A stretch of DNA of 64,000 bases from UBA7672 sp965229115 (GTDB lineage Bacteria; Pseudomonadota; Alphaproteobacteria; Caulobacterales; Hyphomonadaceae), in assembly GCA_965229115.1 (NCBI GenBank), contig CBDDIR010000003.1, positions 682,001 through 746,000 of the forward strand. Direction: 5' to 3'. Positions 33,201 to 40,450 of this stretch are shown piece by piece. The notes beneath the pieces were generated by a model. That model searched no databases. It saw only the letters and a program-made list of their open reading frames with translations, and had not been told where the DNA came from. The position numbers and the translations under genes are program-made. Each line of letters begins with the position of its first letter. Position 1 is the stretch's first letter.

Positions 33201-34367
33201 GGCGACGACATTGCCTTTCCAGGAGAGGTCGCCGAGGCCAACGAGTTGGAGATCGCCGGTCGCATCAACCTTGCCCGCCATCGGCGGCGCGACCATGGCG
33301 AGGTCGAGGCCAGTGGTGGCGAGTTGCAGCGGCTGGGTGACAGCGAAGGTCTCGAAATTGATCGTGGTCGCGAGATCGATCACGCCGGCAGGCGCCGTGA
33401 TCTGGATCGCAGCAGGCGATTGCTGGAGGTTTGTGAGTTGGGTCTGGCCGGTGAGCTTGACGGTCTCGCCCGCACGTTCGGCGAGCGGGGCAAGCAACGG
33501 CCATTTGCTGGCGGCGAGATCTGCGGTGATCGAAGCGGCGGCAGCATCGCGGGTGATATCGAACGAGGCCACCTGTTCGTCACCGAAGCGGAGCTTGGCC
33601 CCGCCGGTGAACTGGGCGAGCGTGCCGTCTACCTTGCCTTCGAAGGCGACGGGCTGGTCTTTCGGGCCCTGTACGAGCGCGGCGATCAGGCCATCAGCCG
33701 GCCCGACAACTGTGGCTGTGCCCTTGAGCGAGCCTACCGGCGACCATTCGGCGACGATGTCGGCGCGGTCATTGGGGCCGAGCAGGGGTGAGAGCATGAG
33801 GCGGGCAAAGCCTGATGCGTCGCGGCGGCGAGCGATGCCGCCGGCGATCTTGTAGTGCGCGTCCGAACCGATGATGGCCGGAGCGACGTGGAAGTCATCG
33901 ATCGAGACTTCGTCGAGGCTGAGGCCGATGTCGGGGCCTGAGCCTTGATCTGGCTGGGCGGTGACTTTCGGTTGGCGCAGCACATCCACGGTGCGGATGT
34001 TGATCTTCTGGATCTCGAGCTGGCCAGCGAAGAGGGTTTCCGGCGTCCACTCGATGCGGGCATCCTTGGCGCGAAGCCACACGCCATCGTCATCGACCAG
34101 GGCAATATCGGCGATTGAGGCGGCTTCCAGTGGGTCGCCCTTGAGCCCCTGGACGCGAATGGAGCCAAGCGGCCCGAGCTTGCGGCCATCGATCTGCGAC
34201 ACGATGAAGGCGCGGCCGCCATCGCTGGTGATCCAGTAGCGCAGGCCAACAGCAACGCCGGCGAGCACAATCGCCGCGACCACAACGCTGAGCGCGATGC
34301 GCAGCCACAGCGGCAGTTTCCTGCGGCGGGGCTTTGGTTCGGGCAGGGGCGCGGTTGCTTCTACCAT
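30207..34367 (-). CDS. tamB: Translocation and assembly module protein TamB
   Basis: 1386 residues, AsmA-like bridge protein between the inner and outer membrane. An N-terminal anchor follows a basic stretch (LWLRIALSVVVAAIVLAGVA, about 20-40), then a very long beta-taco region and the C-terminal DUF490 domain ending SAQGNGDTKIAVRWKKDY. It works with TamA in inserting outer-membrane proteins and/or moving phospholipids. Its ATG overlaps the TamA stop by one base (TGATG), so translation is coupled. Confidence 0.93.
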   Translation of the reverse strand: MVEATAPLPEPKPRRRKLPLWLRIALSVVVAAIVLAGVAVGLRYWITSDGGRAFIVSQIDGRKLGPLGSIRVQGLKGDPLEAASIADIALVDDDGVWLRAKDARIEWTPETLFAGQLEIQKINIRTVDVLRQPKVTAQPDQGSGPDIGLSLDEVSIDDFHVAPAIIGSDAHYKIAGGIARRRDASGFARLMLSPLLGPNDRADIVAEWSPVGSLKGTATVVGPADGLIAALVQGPKDQPVAFEGKVDGTLAQFTGGAKLRFGDEQVASFDITRDAAAASITADLAASKWPLLAPLAERAGETVKLTGQTQLTNLQQSPAAIQITAPAGVIDLATTINFETFAVTQPLQLATTGLDLAMVAPPMAGKVDATGDLQLVGLGDLSWKGNVVANRIAWPSGGAARISTPITVAKDGNVISWNAPSAVIDGARVDALQNLRPASYNAAVRGDFNLRTQTVELYTATLRGAPGDTSARGTYSVRDGRMAFSGTARVARLSDVAPLGGSARSIWSVSQAGKDAPIRITADAQGRDVTSTTAALQQLAGSEPRVKLAAVVRNGRFVVESGTITGAGVRANMNGRVADNGAISARAVGALTRTLDLGGASLGAMDFTADVTGNTNAPVVALRLADGEFTGGGVVITNLEGEADARLDETIAGDFAIRGAYGARAFLASGRLQGGEGDFCVVNLAASLGDLRLNAPRIAVSKGVVSASFDASGPLAGIAGLERGTLTAKGNLAIGEDMNIDVTGQLANLRAAGMRLDLVTFDADASGNTATLKARAKGVVSAPVDISFSTTATRDDASWSGQATLDGTIDQLPIATARPALWAYAPEGWSLDAQLSAFRGQLNAKVASSGETASADLQLAGVSLRGLSRVARMTPVNGDVTGQLTFANSGGAATGDFKLNIANANPVGVTTDPVSLAFTGQLRDRILTASAAGEGQGFKLAASSREEMIIRDGFDITVNPTAPLQAQLDLTGRAEQLWALFGPEDQALRGQLQANVRVAGTASRPDLSGGFEVAGGAYDHGETGLRLRDITAKGAFDDTNASITGLTATDGQGGRLTGEGSLSWDKDVAGSVKLTATNLRALNSEERMAVVSGEGNLVLDADAIRISGDFTVPQARISIEQPAAAQIPTLRGIRRVNFPDRDEDVPAAASPFQRPMQLNLKITAPRRIVVFGRGLDTEWAADFRVTGPVNDPSIDGTATLVRGDLDLAGKRFTFDTGTIELNGPIRSARINIAAERVASDVTASVVVSGTPVEPKFTLESTPSLPQDEILARVLFGRSAAELSGFEAAQLAAGLAQLAGGNAGFDPVGLVRQATGLDRVSFGAQDGVATVSAGKYIAEDVYLQVGAGGTGGVGAEVEWEPRKEVSIISSAQGNGDTKIAVRWKKDY

Positions 34368-36259
34368 CAGAATGCCTGTCCGATGGAGATATAGATCTGG
34401 AAGTCGGCGTCGCCTTCCTTCTTGTTCAGCGGAACTGCGATATCCGCGCGCAGCGGACCGAACGCCGTGTAGTAGCGCACGCCGACGCCGGTGCCGAAGC
34501 TCATGCTGTCGATGGGCGGCTCGACGTTGGAGCCCGCCGCGCCTGCATCGAGGAAGGCGACATAGCCAAGCGTGTCGTTGGCGCGATATCGGACCTCGGC
34601 GCTCATCTCGATGAGCGAGCGGCCGCCGACGAGCAGGTTGTTGCTGTCGCGGGGCGAGATCGACTGGTATTCATAGCCGCGGACCGAGCCGCCGCCGCCG
34701 GAGAAGAACAGCTTGTCGGGCGGTGCGCCGTTGGGGCCGACGATCGTTCCGATCTTGCCGCGCAGGGCGCCGACGAAATCGCCGTCGGTGCCGAAGTCCG
34801 AATAGATGCTGGCTTCGCTGCTGAGGCGGCCATAGACGATGTTGGTGTCGCCCGCCGTCATGCCGGGCTCGATGGCGACGCGGGCGCGGATGCCGTTCAC
34901 CGGTTCGAGGATGTCGCGCACGCCGACATATTCCGCGGTGGCGGAGCCGGAGAGAAGATAGACGTTGCGGCGGTTGTTGCTGAGGATACGGGCCTGGGAG
35001 TCGAGGATGCTGGCGTAGCCTGCTTCGAGGCCGACTGCGGCGCGCAGGCGCGGGGTGAGCACTTCCTGCAATGAAGCGCTGACGTTTCCGCCGGTCTGGT
35101 CGAAGGCGTCGGTTTCGAAGTCTTCGACTTCGGCGCCGAGGGTGAGCGTGCGGCCGTACTTGCCGATGTGCGGGCGGGTGTAGGTGGTGGCGAGGCGGCG
35201 CTGGAGCGTTGCGATCTGGCCGTTGACGGCGATGCTATCGCCCCAGCCTGTGAGATTGCGGAGTTGCCATTGGCCGTCGAGACCGACGCCTTCGCTGGTC
35301 GAGGCCGAGGCGCCGAGCGCGATCGTGCGGCGCTCGCGTTCGCGGAGCTCGACATCGACCGGGCGTTCTTCGCCGGCCTGGGCGGTGTCGGCCGGCACGT
35401 CGCCGAGCTTCACGGCGGCGGAGTTGAACAGGCCGGTTTCAGCGAGGCGCGAGCGGAACTCGTCGAGCTTCACTGGCGAGTATTGTTCGTTGGCTTTCCA
35501 CGGGCGCAGGTTCTCGACGAAGGCGAGGTTGGTCGCGCCGAGCCCCTTGACGTTCAGCTGGCCGAACGAAGCGCGCAGGCCGGGGCGGAGTTTGAAGGCG
35601 AGTTCGACTTCGCCGCTGGAAGCATCGGCGAGCGCGTCCACCGGTTCGGCTTTCGCGTCCGGATAGCCGGCATTGCGCAGGCGTGTGACGAGCGCGTCGC
35701 CGACATTGATCACCGGTTGAGCGCGCGCCGGGATGCCGGCGTCGAGCGGATCGAGCAGGCTGACGAGTTCGACACGCGTCGTGTCATCCGGCGGCGTGTC
35801 GAGATAATCGATGCGTGTAGACGCGTAGGTGAAGAGCGGACCGGGCGTGACGGTGACGAAGCGGTTGAACACTTCGAGGCCGATCGCGTTCGGTTCGACC
35901 TCGGCTTGGTAGTAACCTTCTGACTCGAGGAAGGTAGCGGCGACAGTCGCGGCGCGTTCAGCCTGGCGGCGTGCGTCGAACAGCGAAGAGGGGGCGGGCT
36001 CTTCGCGCAGCAGTTTCTTGAAATCGTCCTGCAGCTTTTGCGGAATGCCATAGACCGGTACGCGGCCGGCGAGCGCATTGCCTTCGAGCGGGCCGGGCGC
36101 CTGCGGAGCTGAGGCTTGAACGGTCTGCGGTGCGGAGCTCGCTTGCTCTGAAGTCGCTTGCTGGGCGAGTGCGGGGGCGGCGGTCGTCAGACACAGGCTC
36201 GCGATCAGGAGCCTGATCACCCTGACGGCTTCACTACGATGCCGTTCGCCGAACGCCAT
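34367..36259 (-). CDS. tamA: Translocation and assembly module outer-membrane protein TamA
   Basis: 630 residues, an Omp85-family barrel. A signal peptide (RLLIASLCLTTAAPALAQ), POTRA domains (about 75-310, incl. RASFGQLNVKGLGATN) and a 16-strand barrel with the family motif SGGGGSVRGYEYQSISP and final Phe are visible. ATG 36259 is used; a GTG 13 codons later directly before the signal peptide is an alternative. Partner of the coupled tamB. Confidence 0.92.
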   Translation of the reverse strand: MAFGERHRSEAVRVIRLLIASLCLTTAAPALAQQATSEQASSAPQTVQASAPQAPGPLEGNALAGRVPVYGIPQKLQDDFKKLLREEPAPSSLFDARRQAERAATVAATFLESEGYYQAEVEPNAIGLEVFNRFVTVTPGPLFTYASTRIDYLDTPPDDTTRVELVSLLDPLDAGIPARAQPVINVGDALVTRLRNAGYPDAKAEPVDALADASSGEVELAFKLRPGLRASFGQLNVKGLGATNLAFVENLRPWKANEQYSPVKLDEFRSRLAETGLFNSAAVKLGDVPADTAQAGEERPVDVELRERERRTIALGASASTSEGVGLDGQWQLRNLTGWGDSIAVNGQIATLQRRLATTYTRPHIGKYGRTLTLGAEVEDFETDAFDQTGGNVSASLQEVLTPRLRAAVGLEAGYASILDSQARILSNNRRNVYLLSGSATAEYVGVRDILEPVNGIRARVAIEPGMTAGDTNIVYGRLSSEASIYSDFGTDGDFVGALRGKIGTIVGPNGAPPDKLFFSGGGGSVRGYEYQSISPRDSNNLLVGGRSLIEMSAEVRYRANDTLGYVAFLDAGAAGSNVEPPIDSMSFGTGVGVRYYTAFGPLRADIAVPLNKKEGDADFQIYISIGQAF

Positions 36260-36411
36260 TCACACACACTCTCGCCGTCGCCGGCGTTTACATAGATTGC
36301 CGCTGCGCAGGCGACAGGTTCACGAAGCAAGCATTAAGCCGCGGCGACTTCATGGCGATGCGGGATTCACCATAGTGCGGGTGAGGTCGCGCTGGTTTGG
36401 TTCGCCAGTCC

Positions 36412-37560
36412 TTAAGCCGCCGCGAAATAGCTGGCCAGGAGCCGGTAATATATCCGGCAAAGCGTTTCGATTTCGTCGACCGGAATGCACTCATCCACCT
36501 TATGCGCCATTTCGTTCCGTACACCGAGTTCCGCGACAGGGCAGATATCCTTGATGTAGCGCGCATCCGAGGTTCCGCCACCCGTGGTCAGCTGGGGTGG
36601 GCGGCCGGTTTCTGCACTGACGGCGGCGACGACCAGATCGGTCAGTTTGCCCGGCTGGGTGTAGAACGCCTCGCCCGTGACCCGCTGGTCGACGGTCACG
36701 GTCACACCGTTGGCGGTAGTGCTGATCAGGTCCGAGATCCGCTTCATCAGAGCATCCCCGGTGTGGTTGGGGTTGAAGCGGATGTTGAACTTGGCGGTGG
36801 CCTGCGCCGGGATGACGTTGTGGGCCGGATTGCCGACGTCGATCGTGGTGATCTCGAGGTTGGACGGCTGGAAGCCCGGGCTGCCATCATCGAGCTTCAT
36901 GGTGCGCAGCTTCTGCAGCGCATCGAGCAGGGCAGGCATCGGGTTGGCGGACTTCTCCGGGTAGGCCGCGTGACCCTGCTTCCCGACAGCCTTCACGACC
37001 GCATTGAGCGACCCGCGGCGACCGTTCTTGACGATGTCGGCGATCACGTCTTCCGATGTGGGCTCACCCACGATGCAGTGGTCGATCACCTCGCCATCGG
37101 CGATGACAGCCGGAAGCAGGCGGCGCGTGCCGTTGATGCCGGGGCCTTCTTCATCGCCCGTGATCAGCAGGGATATCGAGCCTTGCGGTGCGCCATGATC
37201 ATCCAGGTAGCGCGCGGCGGCGCTGACGAAGGCGGCGATCGCGCCCTTCATGTCGGACGTACCGCGGCCATACATGATCCCGTCGCGGATCTCTGCGCCG
37301 AAAGGATCGACCGTCCAGCCCGCCGCGTCGCCGATGGGGACGACATCCGTATGGCCCGCGAAACAGATATTGGGGGATGACCCGCCGAGGCGGGCGTAGA
37401 GATTATCGACCCCGTCGAAATGATAGCGCTTGGTTCGGAAGCCGAGCGATTCGAGGGCGTCGGCGAGCACATCCTGTGCGCCATCGTGGCAGGGGTTCAC
37501 CGTGGGCTGACGGATCAGGGCCTGGGTGAGCGTGACAGGATCGTGAAGGGTTTCGGTCAT
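36412..37560 (-). CDS. dapE: Succinyl-diaminopimelate desuccinylase
   Basis: Releases succinate to give LL-diaminopimelate in the lysine and cell-wall pathway. 382 residues, M20 metallopeptidase fold. Zinc ligands and catalytic Glu are visible: H70 in FAGHTDVVP, D103 in GRGTSDMKG, the EE pair at 137-138 in ITGDEEGPG, a later Glu in GEPTSED, and the C-terminal His in NEMAHKVDE. In many alphaproteobacteria dapE follows truA directly; here tamBA lies between them on the opposite strand to truA. Confidence 0.95.
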   Translation of the reverse strand: MTETLHDPVTLTQALIRQPTVNPCHDGAQDVLADALESLGFRTKRYHFDGVDNLYARLGGSSPNICFAGHTDVVPIGDAAGWTVDPFGAEIRDGIMYGRGTSDMKGAIAAFVSAAARYLDDHGAPQGSISLLITGDEEGPGINGTRRLLPAVIADGEVIDHCIVGEPTSEDVIADIVKNGRRGSLNAVVKAVGKQGHAAYPEKSANPMPALLDALQKLRTMKLDDGSPGFQPSNLEITTIDVGNPAHNVIPAQATAKFNIRFNPNHTGDALMKRISDLISTTANGVTVTVDQRVTGEAFYTQPGKLTDLVVAAVSAETGRPPQLTTGGGTSDARYIKDICPVAELGVRNEMAHKVDECIPVDEIETLCRIYYRLLASYFAAA

Positions 37561-37718
37561 TTGCCGGGTTTAGCGCGGGTAGTGCCGGGAAGGAACCTCC
37601 CCGTGTTCAGACACTTAAACGGTAGTGCTTGATCGGGCGCGGTAGGCCGGTATGACTGTAGGCGAAACCCAGCGGCGGAGAACACGCGGCAGGGATGGTG
37701 ACTGGAACTGGGTAGAAG

Positions 37719-39260
37719 ATGGGCCAGACCCCCACCTTCGGAGACCACTTCGCCGGGCGCGCCGCGCCGGGAGCGAACGGTCGCGCCGTGCCGGGAGGCC
37801 GCCCGGACCATTTCCGGGACAAGGCCGAGCGGGCCAGCATCCGGAAAACAGCGCCCTACGCCGCGAAGCCGCCGGCTGAAAAACCGAAACTCGAGACCCC
37901 GCGTGAGGAAGCTCCGCGGACGGATGCTTTCGCTGTCGCCAAGCCGCAGGTGAAGCAGGATCCGTTCGCCCAGCAACCTTCGCCCAAGGGACGGGGCCTT
38001 TTCGCAAAGCGCGAGGCCGTGCCTGTCGCCCCGGTTGATGTGAAGCGCGAGGCGCCTGTCGCCGGCGCGAAAGCCGCACCGGTTGCCGCCAAGCCTGCTC
38101 CCGAAGCCAAGTCGGCGCTGCAGGTTGTGGCGTCGCGCAAGCCGTTTGCTTCGCTCGATGGCGAGCCGGTCGAGGTGAAGTATCAGGACCTGAAGCGCGA
38201 GGAAGCGCGGCGCCGGCAGGTGGCGCGCACGTCGTCGCTGGTGCTGGTGACGGGATCTGCTGCGGAAGCGGCCGAAGTCGAAGCGCCGCCAAAGCCTGCA
38301 CCGAAGCCAGAGCCCAAGCCCGAGATTGCTGACAAGCCCGCGTTGCGGGCGAGCGTTCCGCCGCCCGTGTCCAAAGTCCCCTCGCCGAAGCCGCGCGCCG
38401 GTGCCGGCGGTGGAGGAGGCGGGGCTGCTACCGCGGTGCGCGATCGCCGGTTCACGCAGGACGATCTGGTCGGCATCCTGTTGGGCGCTGCGGTTATCGC
38501 ACTGCTGCTTCTGTGGATGCTGCGGCCGAAGGAGGGCGCGAGCGATGGCAGCGGCCTGTTCGGCGCGCAGTTCGCGACGAATGAGCCAGTGGCCACCACG
38601 CAATCGGCAGCGCCGGCGCCCGCGCCGCTGGTCGATCCGTTCGGCGATGCGCCGGTGGATCTGAAGCCGACGGGACCGATTGTGGAAGCCCTGCCTGAGC
38701 CGAACGTCTCGGTTGCGCAGGCTGATCCTGTTCCTGCTGCGCCGCCTGTCGTCGAGACGCCCCCGGTTGTGGCGGCTCCCCCTGTGACGCCGCCTGCTGT
38801 CGCCAAGGCTACGCCGGTCCCCGCAGCGCCCGCTCCGGCGAAGGCTTCCGCGGTTCCGCCGGTCGCTGTGGCGGATCGCACGATGAATGCCTGGTTCTGC
38901 ACGAGCAGCAGCGGCATGACGAAAGCGTCGAAATCCAAGCTCGAAAAAGAGATGGAGACGTTCAAGGCTGCCTTCGCGGGCAAGGAGCTAGTGGTGCGCG
39001 GCTATGCCGACACGCGCGGCTCGACGGCGTTCAACGCTGCGCTGGGCGGAGAGCGCGCGAATGTGGTGGCGGACTTCCTGCGCACCAACGGGCTGAGCGT
39101 GGTGGACGCGCGCGGCATCGGCGAGCTGGATGGTCTGGACGACAACCAGAACTGCTCGAACCAGCGCCGCGTGGATGTGTTCGTGAAGGGCGGGCCCGGC
39201 GAGGCGCCGAGCCGCATGTGCGTGCCCGAGCCGAGCGTCAAGGAACTGGTCTGCGGCTAG
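37719..39260 (+). CDS. Membrane-tethered OmpA-domain protein with long Pro/Ala-rich arms
   Basis: 513 residues. The first 245 are charged, Pro/Ala/Lys-rich and probably disordered in the cytosol. One transmembrane helix (about 249-268, LVGILLGAAVIALLLLWML) follows, then another Pro/Ala/Val-rich spacer and a C-terminal OmpA-like peptidoglycan-binding domain (LVVRGYADTRGSTAFNAALG near 425-445, NQNCSNQRRVDVFVKG). It would tie the inner membrane to peptidoglycan. Cysteines in the domain (CTSSSG, NQNCSNQR, RMCVPEP, LVCG) may form disulfides. Divergent from dapE. Confidence 0.8.
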   Translation: MGQTPTFGDHFAGRAAPGANGRAVPGGRPDHFRDKAERASIRKTAPYAAKPPAEKPKLETPREEAPRTDAFAVAKPQVKQDPFAQQPSPKGRGLFAKREAVPVAPVDVKREAPVAGAKAAPVAAKPAPEAKSALQVVASRKPFASLDGEPVEVKYQDLKREEARRRQVARTSSLVLVTGSAAEAAEVEAPPKPAPKPEPKPEIADKPALRASVPPPVSKVPSPKPRAGAGGGGGGAATAVRDRRFTQDDLVGILLGAAVIALLLLWMLRPKEGASDGSGLFGAQFATNEPVATTQSAAPAPAPLVDPFGDAPVDLKPTGPIVEALPEPNVSVAQADPVPAAPPVVETPPVVAAPPVTPPAVAKATPVPAAPAPAKASAVPPVAVADRTMNAWFCTSSSGMTKASKSKLEKEMETFKAAFAGKELVVRGYADTRGSTAFNAALGGERANVVADFLRTNGLSVVDARGIGELDGLDDNQNCSNQRRVDVFVKGGPGEAPSRMCVPEPSVKELVCG

Positions 39261-39945
39261 CGCATGCGTGGTGGGCGTGCGGGGGCGATCTCGCAGGCGG
39301 GCTGCGAGGCAGTCGGCAGTCGGCAATAGGCAATCGGGTGATGTGAGGGGGACCGGTGGTGTGGAGCCATCCGCGCGAAGACGCGCAGCCCCCTCCGTCT
39401 TGCGCGCAAGGGCGCGCAATCCACCTCCCCCGCCTTTGGCGAGGGAGGACTTCGAGGGCGGTGTGCGTTGTGAGTCCTCCACCGGCGAAGCCGGGGGAGG
39501 TGGATCGATGCGTAGCATCGAGACGGTGGGGGCTGCTGTAGCGAAGCGACAGCGGATCGCGCTGCGTGCGCTGAACACGGCGGGCGGCGAGCTTGTCGAG
39601 ATTATGGAAATCGCGCGCGAGCTGGGTGATGCGTGTGAGGAGCTGATCCAGGCTCTTCGCATTGCGGAGGTGCGGCGCCGGCTGGAGCGGGACATAGATG
39701 TAGCGCAGGCCCAGCATCTGGCGGGCGCGGGCGTGGATGAGCATTCGCATGGCGTATTCGAGGACGCAGATCGCGCGTTCGAGCATGAGGCGGTCTTCGG
39801 ACCAGTAGGCGAAGCTTTCGATCTCTTCGGGGTCTGTGACTGCGTCCACCACCTGGCGCAGCCAACCGCGCATGAGCTCGTGGGCCCGCGCGACAGGGTC
39901 GAGCGGGAAGAGGATGCGCAGGAGGATGAGGAACATCTGACCCAT
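39238..39945 (-). CDS. Uncharacterised protein whose C-terminus is translated repeat DNA
   Basis: A 235-residue ORF. The first 140 residues look genuine: MFLILLRILFPLDPVARAHE, then FAYWSEDRLMLERAICVLEYAMRMLI and a helical part to about RDPLSLRY. From about residue 145 on (STSPGFAGGG and beyond) the sequence is read through the intergenic repeat at 39385-39536, and the stop lies inside the 3' end of the OmpA-domain gene. Either the natural 3' end was replaced by the repeat, or only the N-terminal part is functional. No ribosome site is evident at ATG 39945. Family unknown. Confidence 0.4.
   Translation of the reverse strand: MGQMFLILLRILFPLDPVARAHELMRGWLRQVVDAVTDPEEIESFAYWSEDRLMLERAICVLEYAMRMLIHARARQMLGLRYIYVPLQPAPHLRNAKSLDQLLTRITQLARDFHNLDKLAARRVQRTQRDPLSLRYSSPHRLDATHRSTSPGFAGGGLTTHTALEVLPRQRRGRWIARPCAQDGGGCASSRGWLHTTGPPHITRLPIADCRLPRSPPARSPPHAHHACASRRPVP
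39385..39536. repeat. Composite inverted repeat, 152 bp
   Basis: The outer arms GCAGCCCCCTCCGTC (39385-39399) and GACGGTGGGGGCTGC (39522-39536) pair, and the inner arms 39421-39450 and 39474-39503 (CCACCTCCCCCG ... CGGGGGAGGTGG) pair in about 24 of 30 positions. A typical alphaproteobacterial intergenic repeat. No coding signal of its own. Confidence 0.65.
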
Positions 39946-40096
39946 GGGTGGGAGTATAACCCCGGGCCATGGGGGTGCGGGATTTGGGGAGGGCTATCCC
40001 ACAATCATTCGCGCTAACGCGTTGGGATTGTTCGCGATGATTTTTCGCTGTCCCACAGTTTCAACACCGCTCTATCCCCCAATCTTGCCCCGTCCA

Positions 40097-40184
40097 CCGC
40101 TCGTCCCGACGCAAGTCGGGATCCAGGGTTACGCGCACCGGTACAAGCCGCCCCTGGGTCCCGACTTGCGTCGGGATGAGCGGG
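40097..40184. repeat. Inverted repeat with GTCCCGACGCAAGTCGGGA-type arms
   Basis: The arms 40097-40128 and 40152-40184 are near-perfect reverse complements, and each also contains the palindrome CCCGACGCAAGTCGGG. A related short hairpin, TTCCTGC-TTTC-GCAGGAA, follows at 40219-40236. Confidence 0.65.
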
Positions 40185-40263
40185 ACGATGAATTGGCGTT
40201 GGTGGATGTGGCCCTGGGTTCCTGCTTTCGCAGGAATGACGGGGAGAGCTTTGTTGGGGGTCG

Positions 40264-40397
40264 CGCTCGTCCTTCGACGGACGCGCAGCGTAGCTGCGCT
40301 GCTCAGGATGAGCGCTAAACTGCTGGCTGCGCTGACATCAAGTAGCGCTCATCCTGAGCAGCACGCGTTAGCGTGCGTCCGTCGAAGGACGAGTGCG
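40264..40397. repeat. Large inverted repeat (CTCATCCTGAGCAGC / CGTCCTTCGACGG family)
   Basis: The left arm 40264-40316 and right arm 40344-40397 pair along most of about 53 bases, around a 27-bp spacer. Each arm joins GCTCATCCTGAGCAGC to GTCCGTCGAAGGACGA through a small GC hairpin. A single arm of the same family is at 10416-10462. The stretch 39946-40450 contains only this and the neighbouring repeats. Confidence 0.7.
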
Positions 40398-40450
40398 TGC
40401 TTCGCGGTGCATCTTGAGGCGCCGGGTGCCAGCTGGTTTGCGGCTAGTGT

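Noticed and set aside
31845..33791. 648-residue plus-strand ORF
   Set aside because: Antisense to tamB; Arg/Ala/Gly-rich composition typical of antisense frames in GC-rich genes.
39268..40017. 249-residue plus-strand ORF in the repeat region
   Set aside because: Made largely of repeat sequence and the antisense of the 39238-39945 ORF; no ribosome site.
39385..40397. CRISPR array
   Set aside because: The repeats are palindromic, of different families and lengths, without regular spacers or cas genes.
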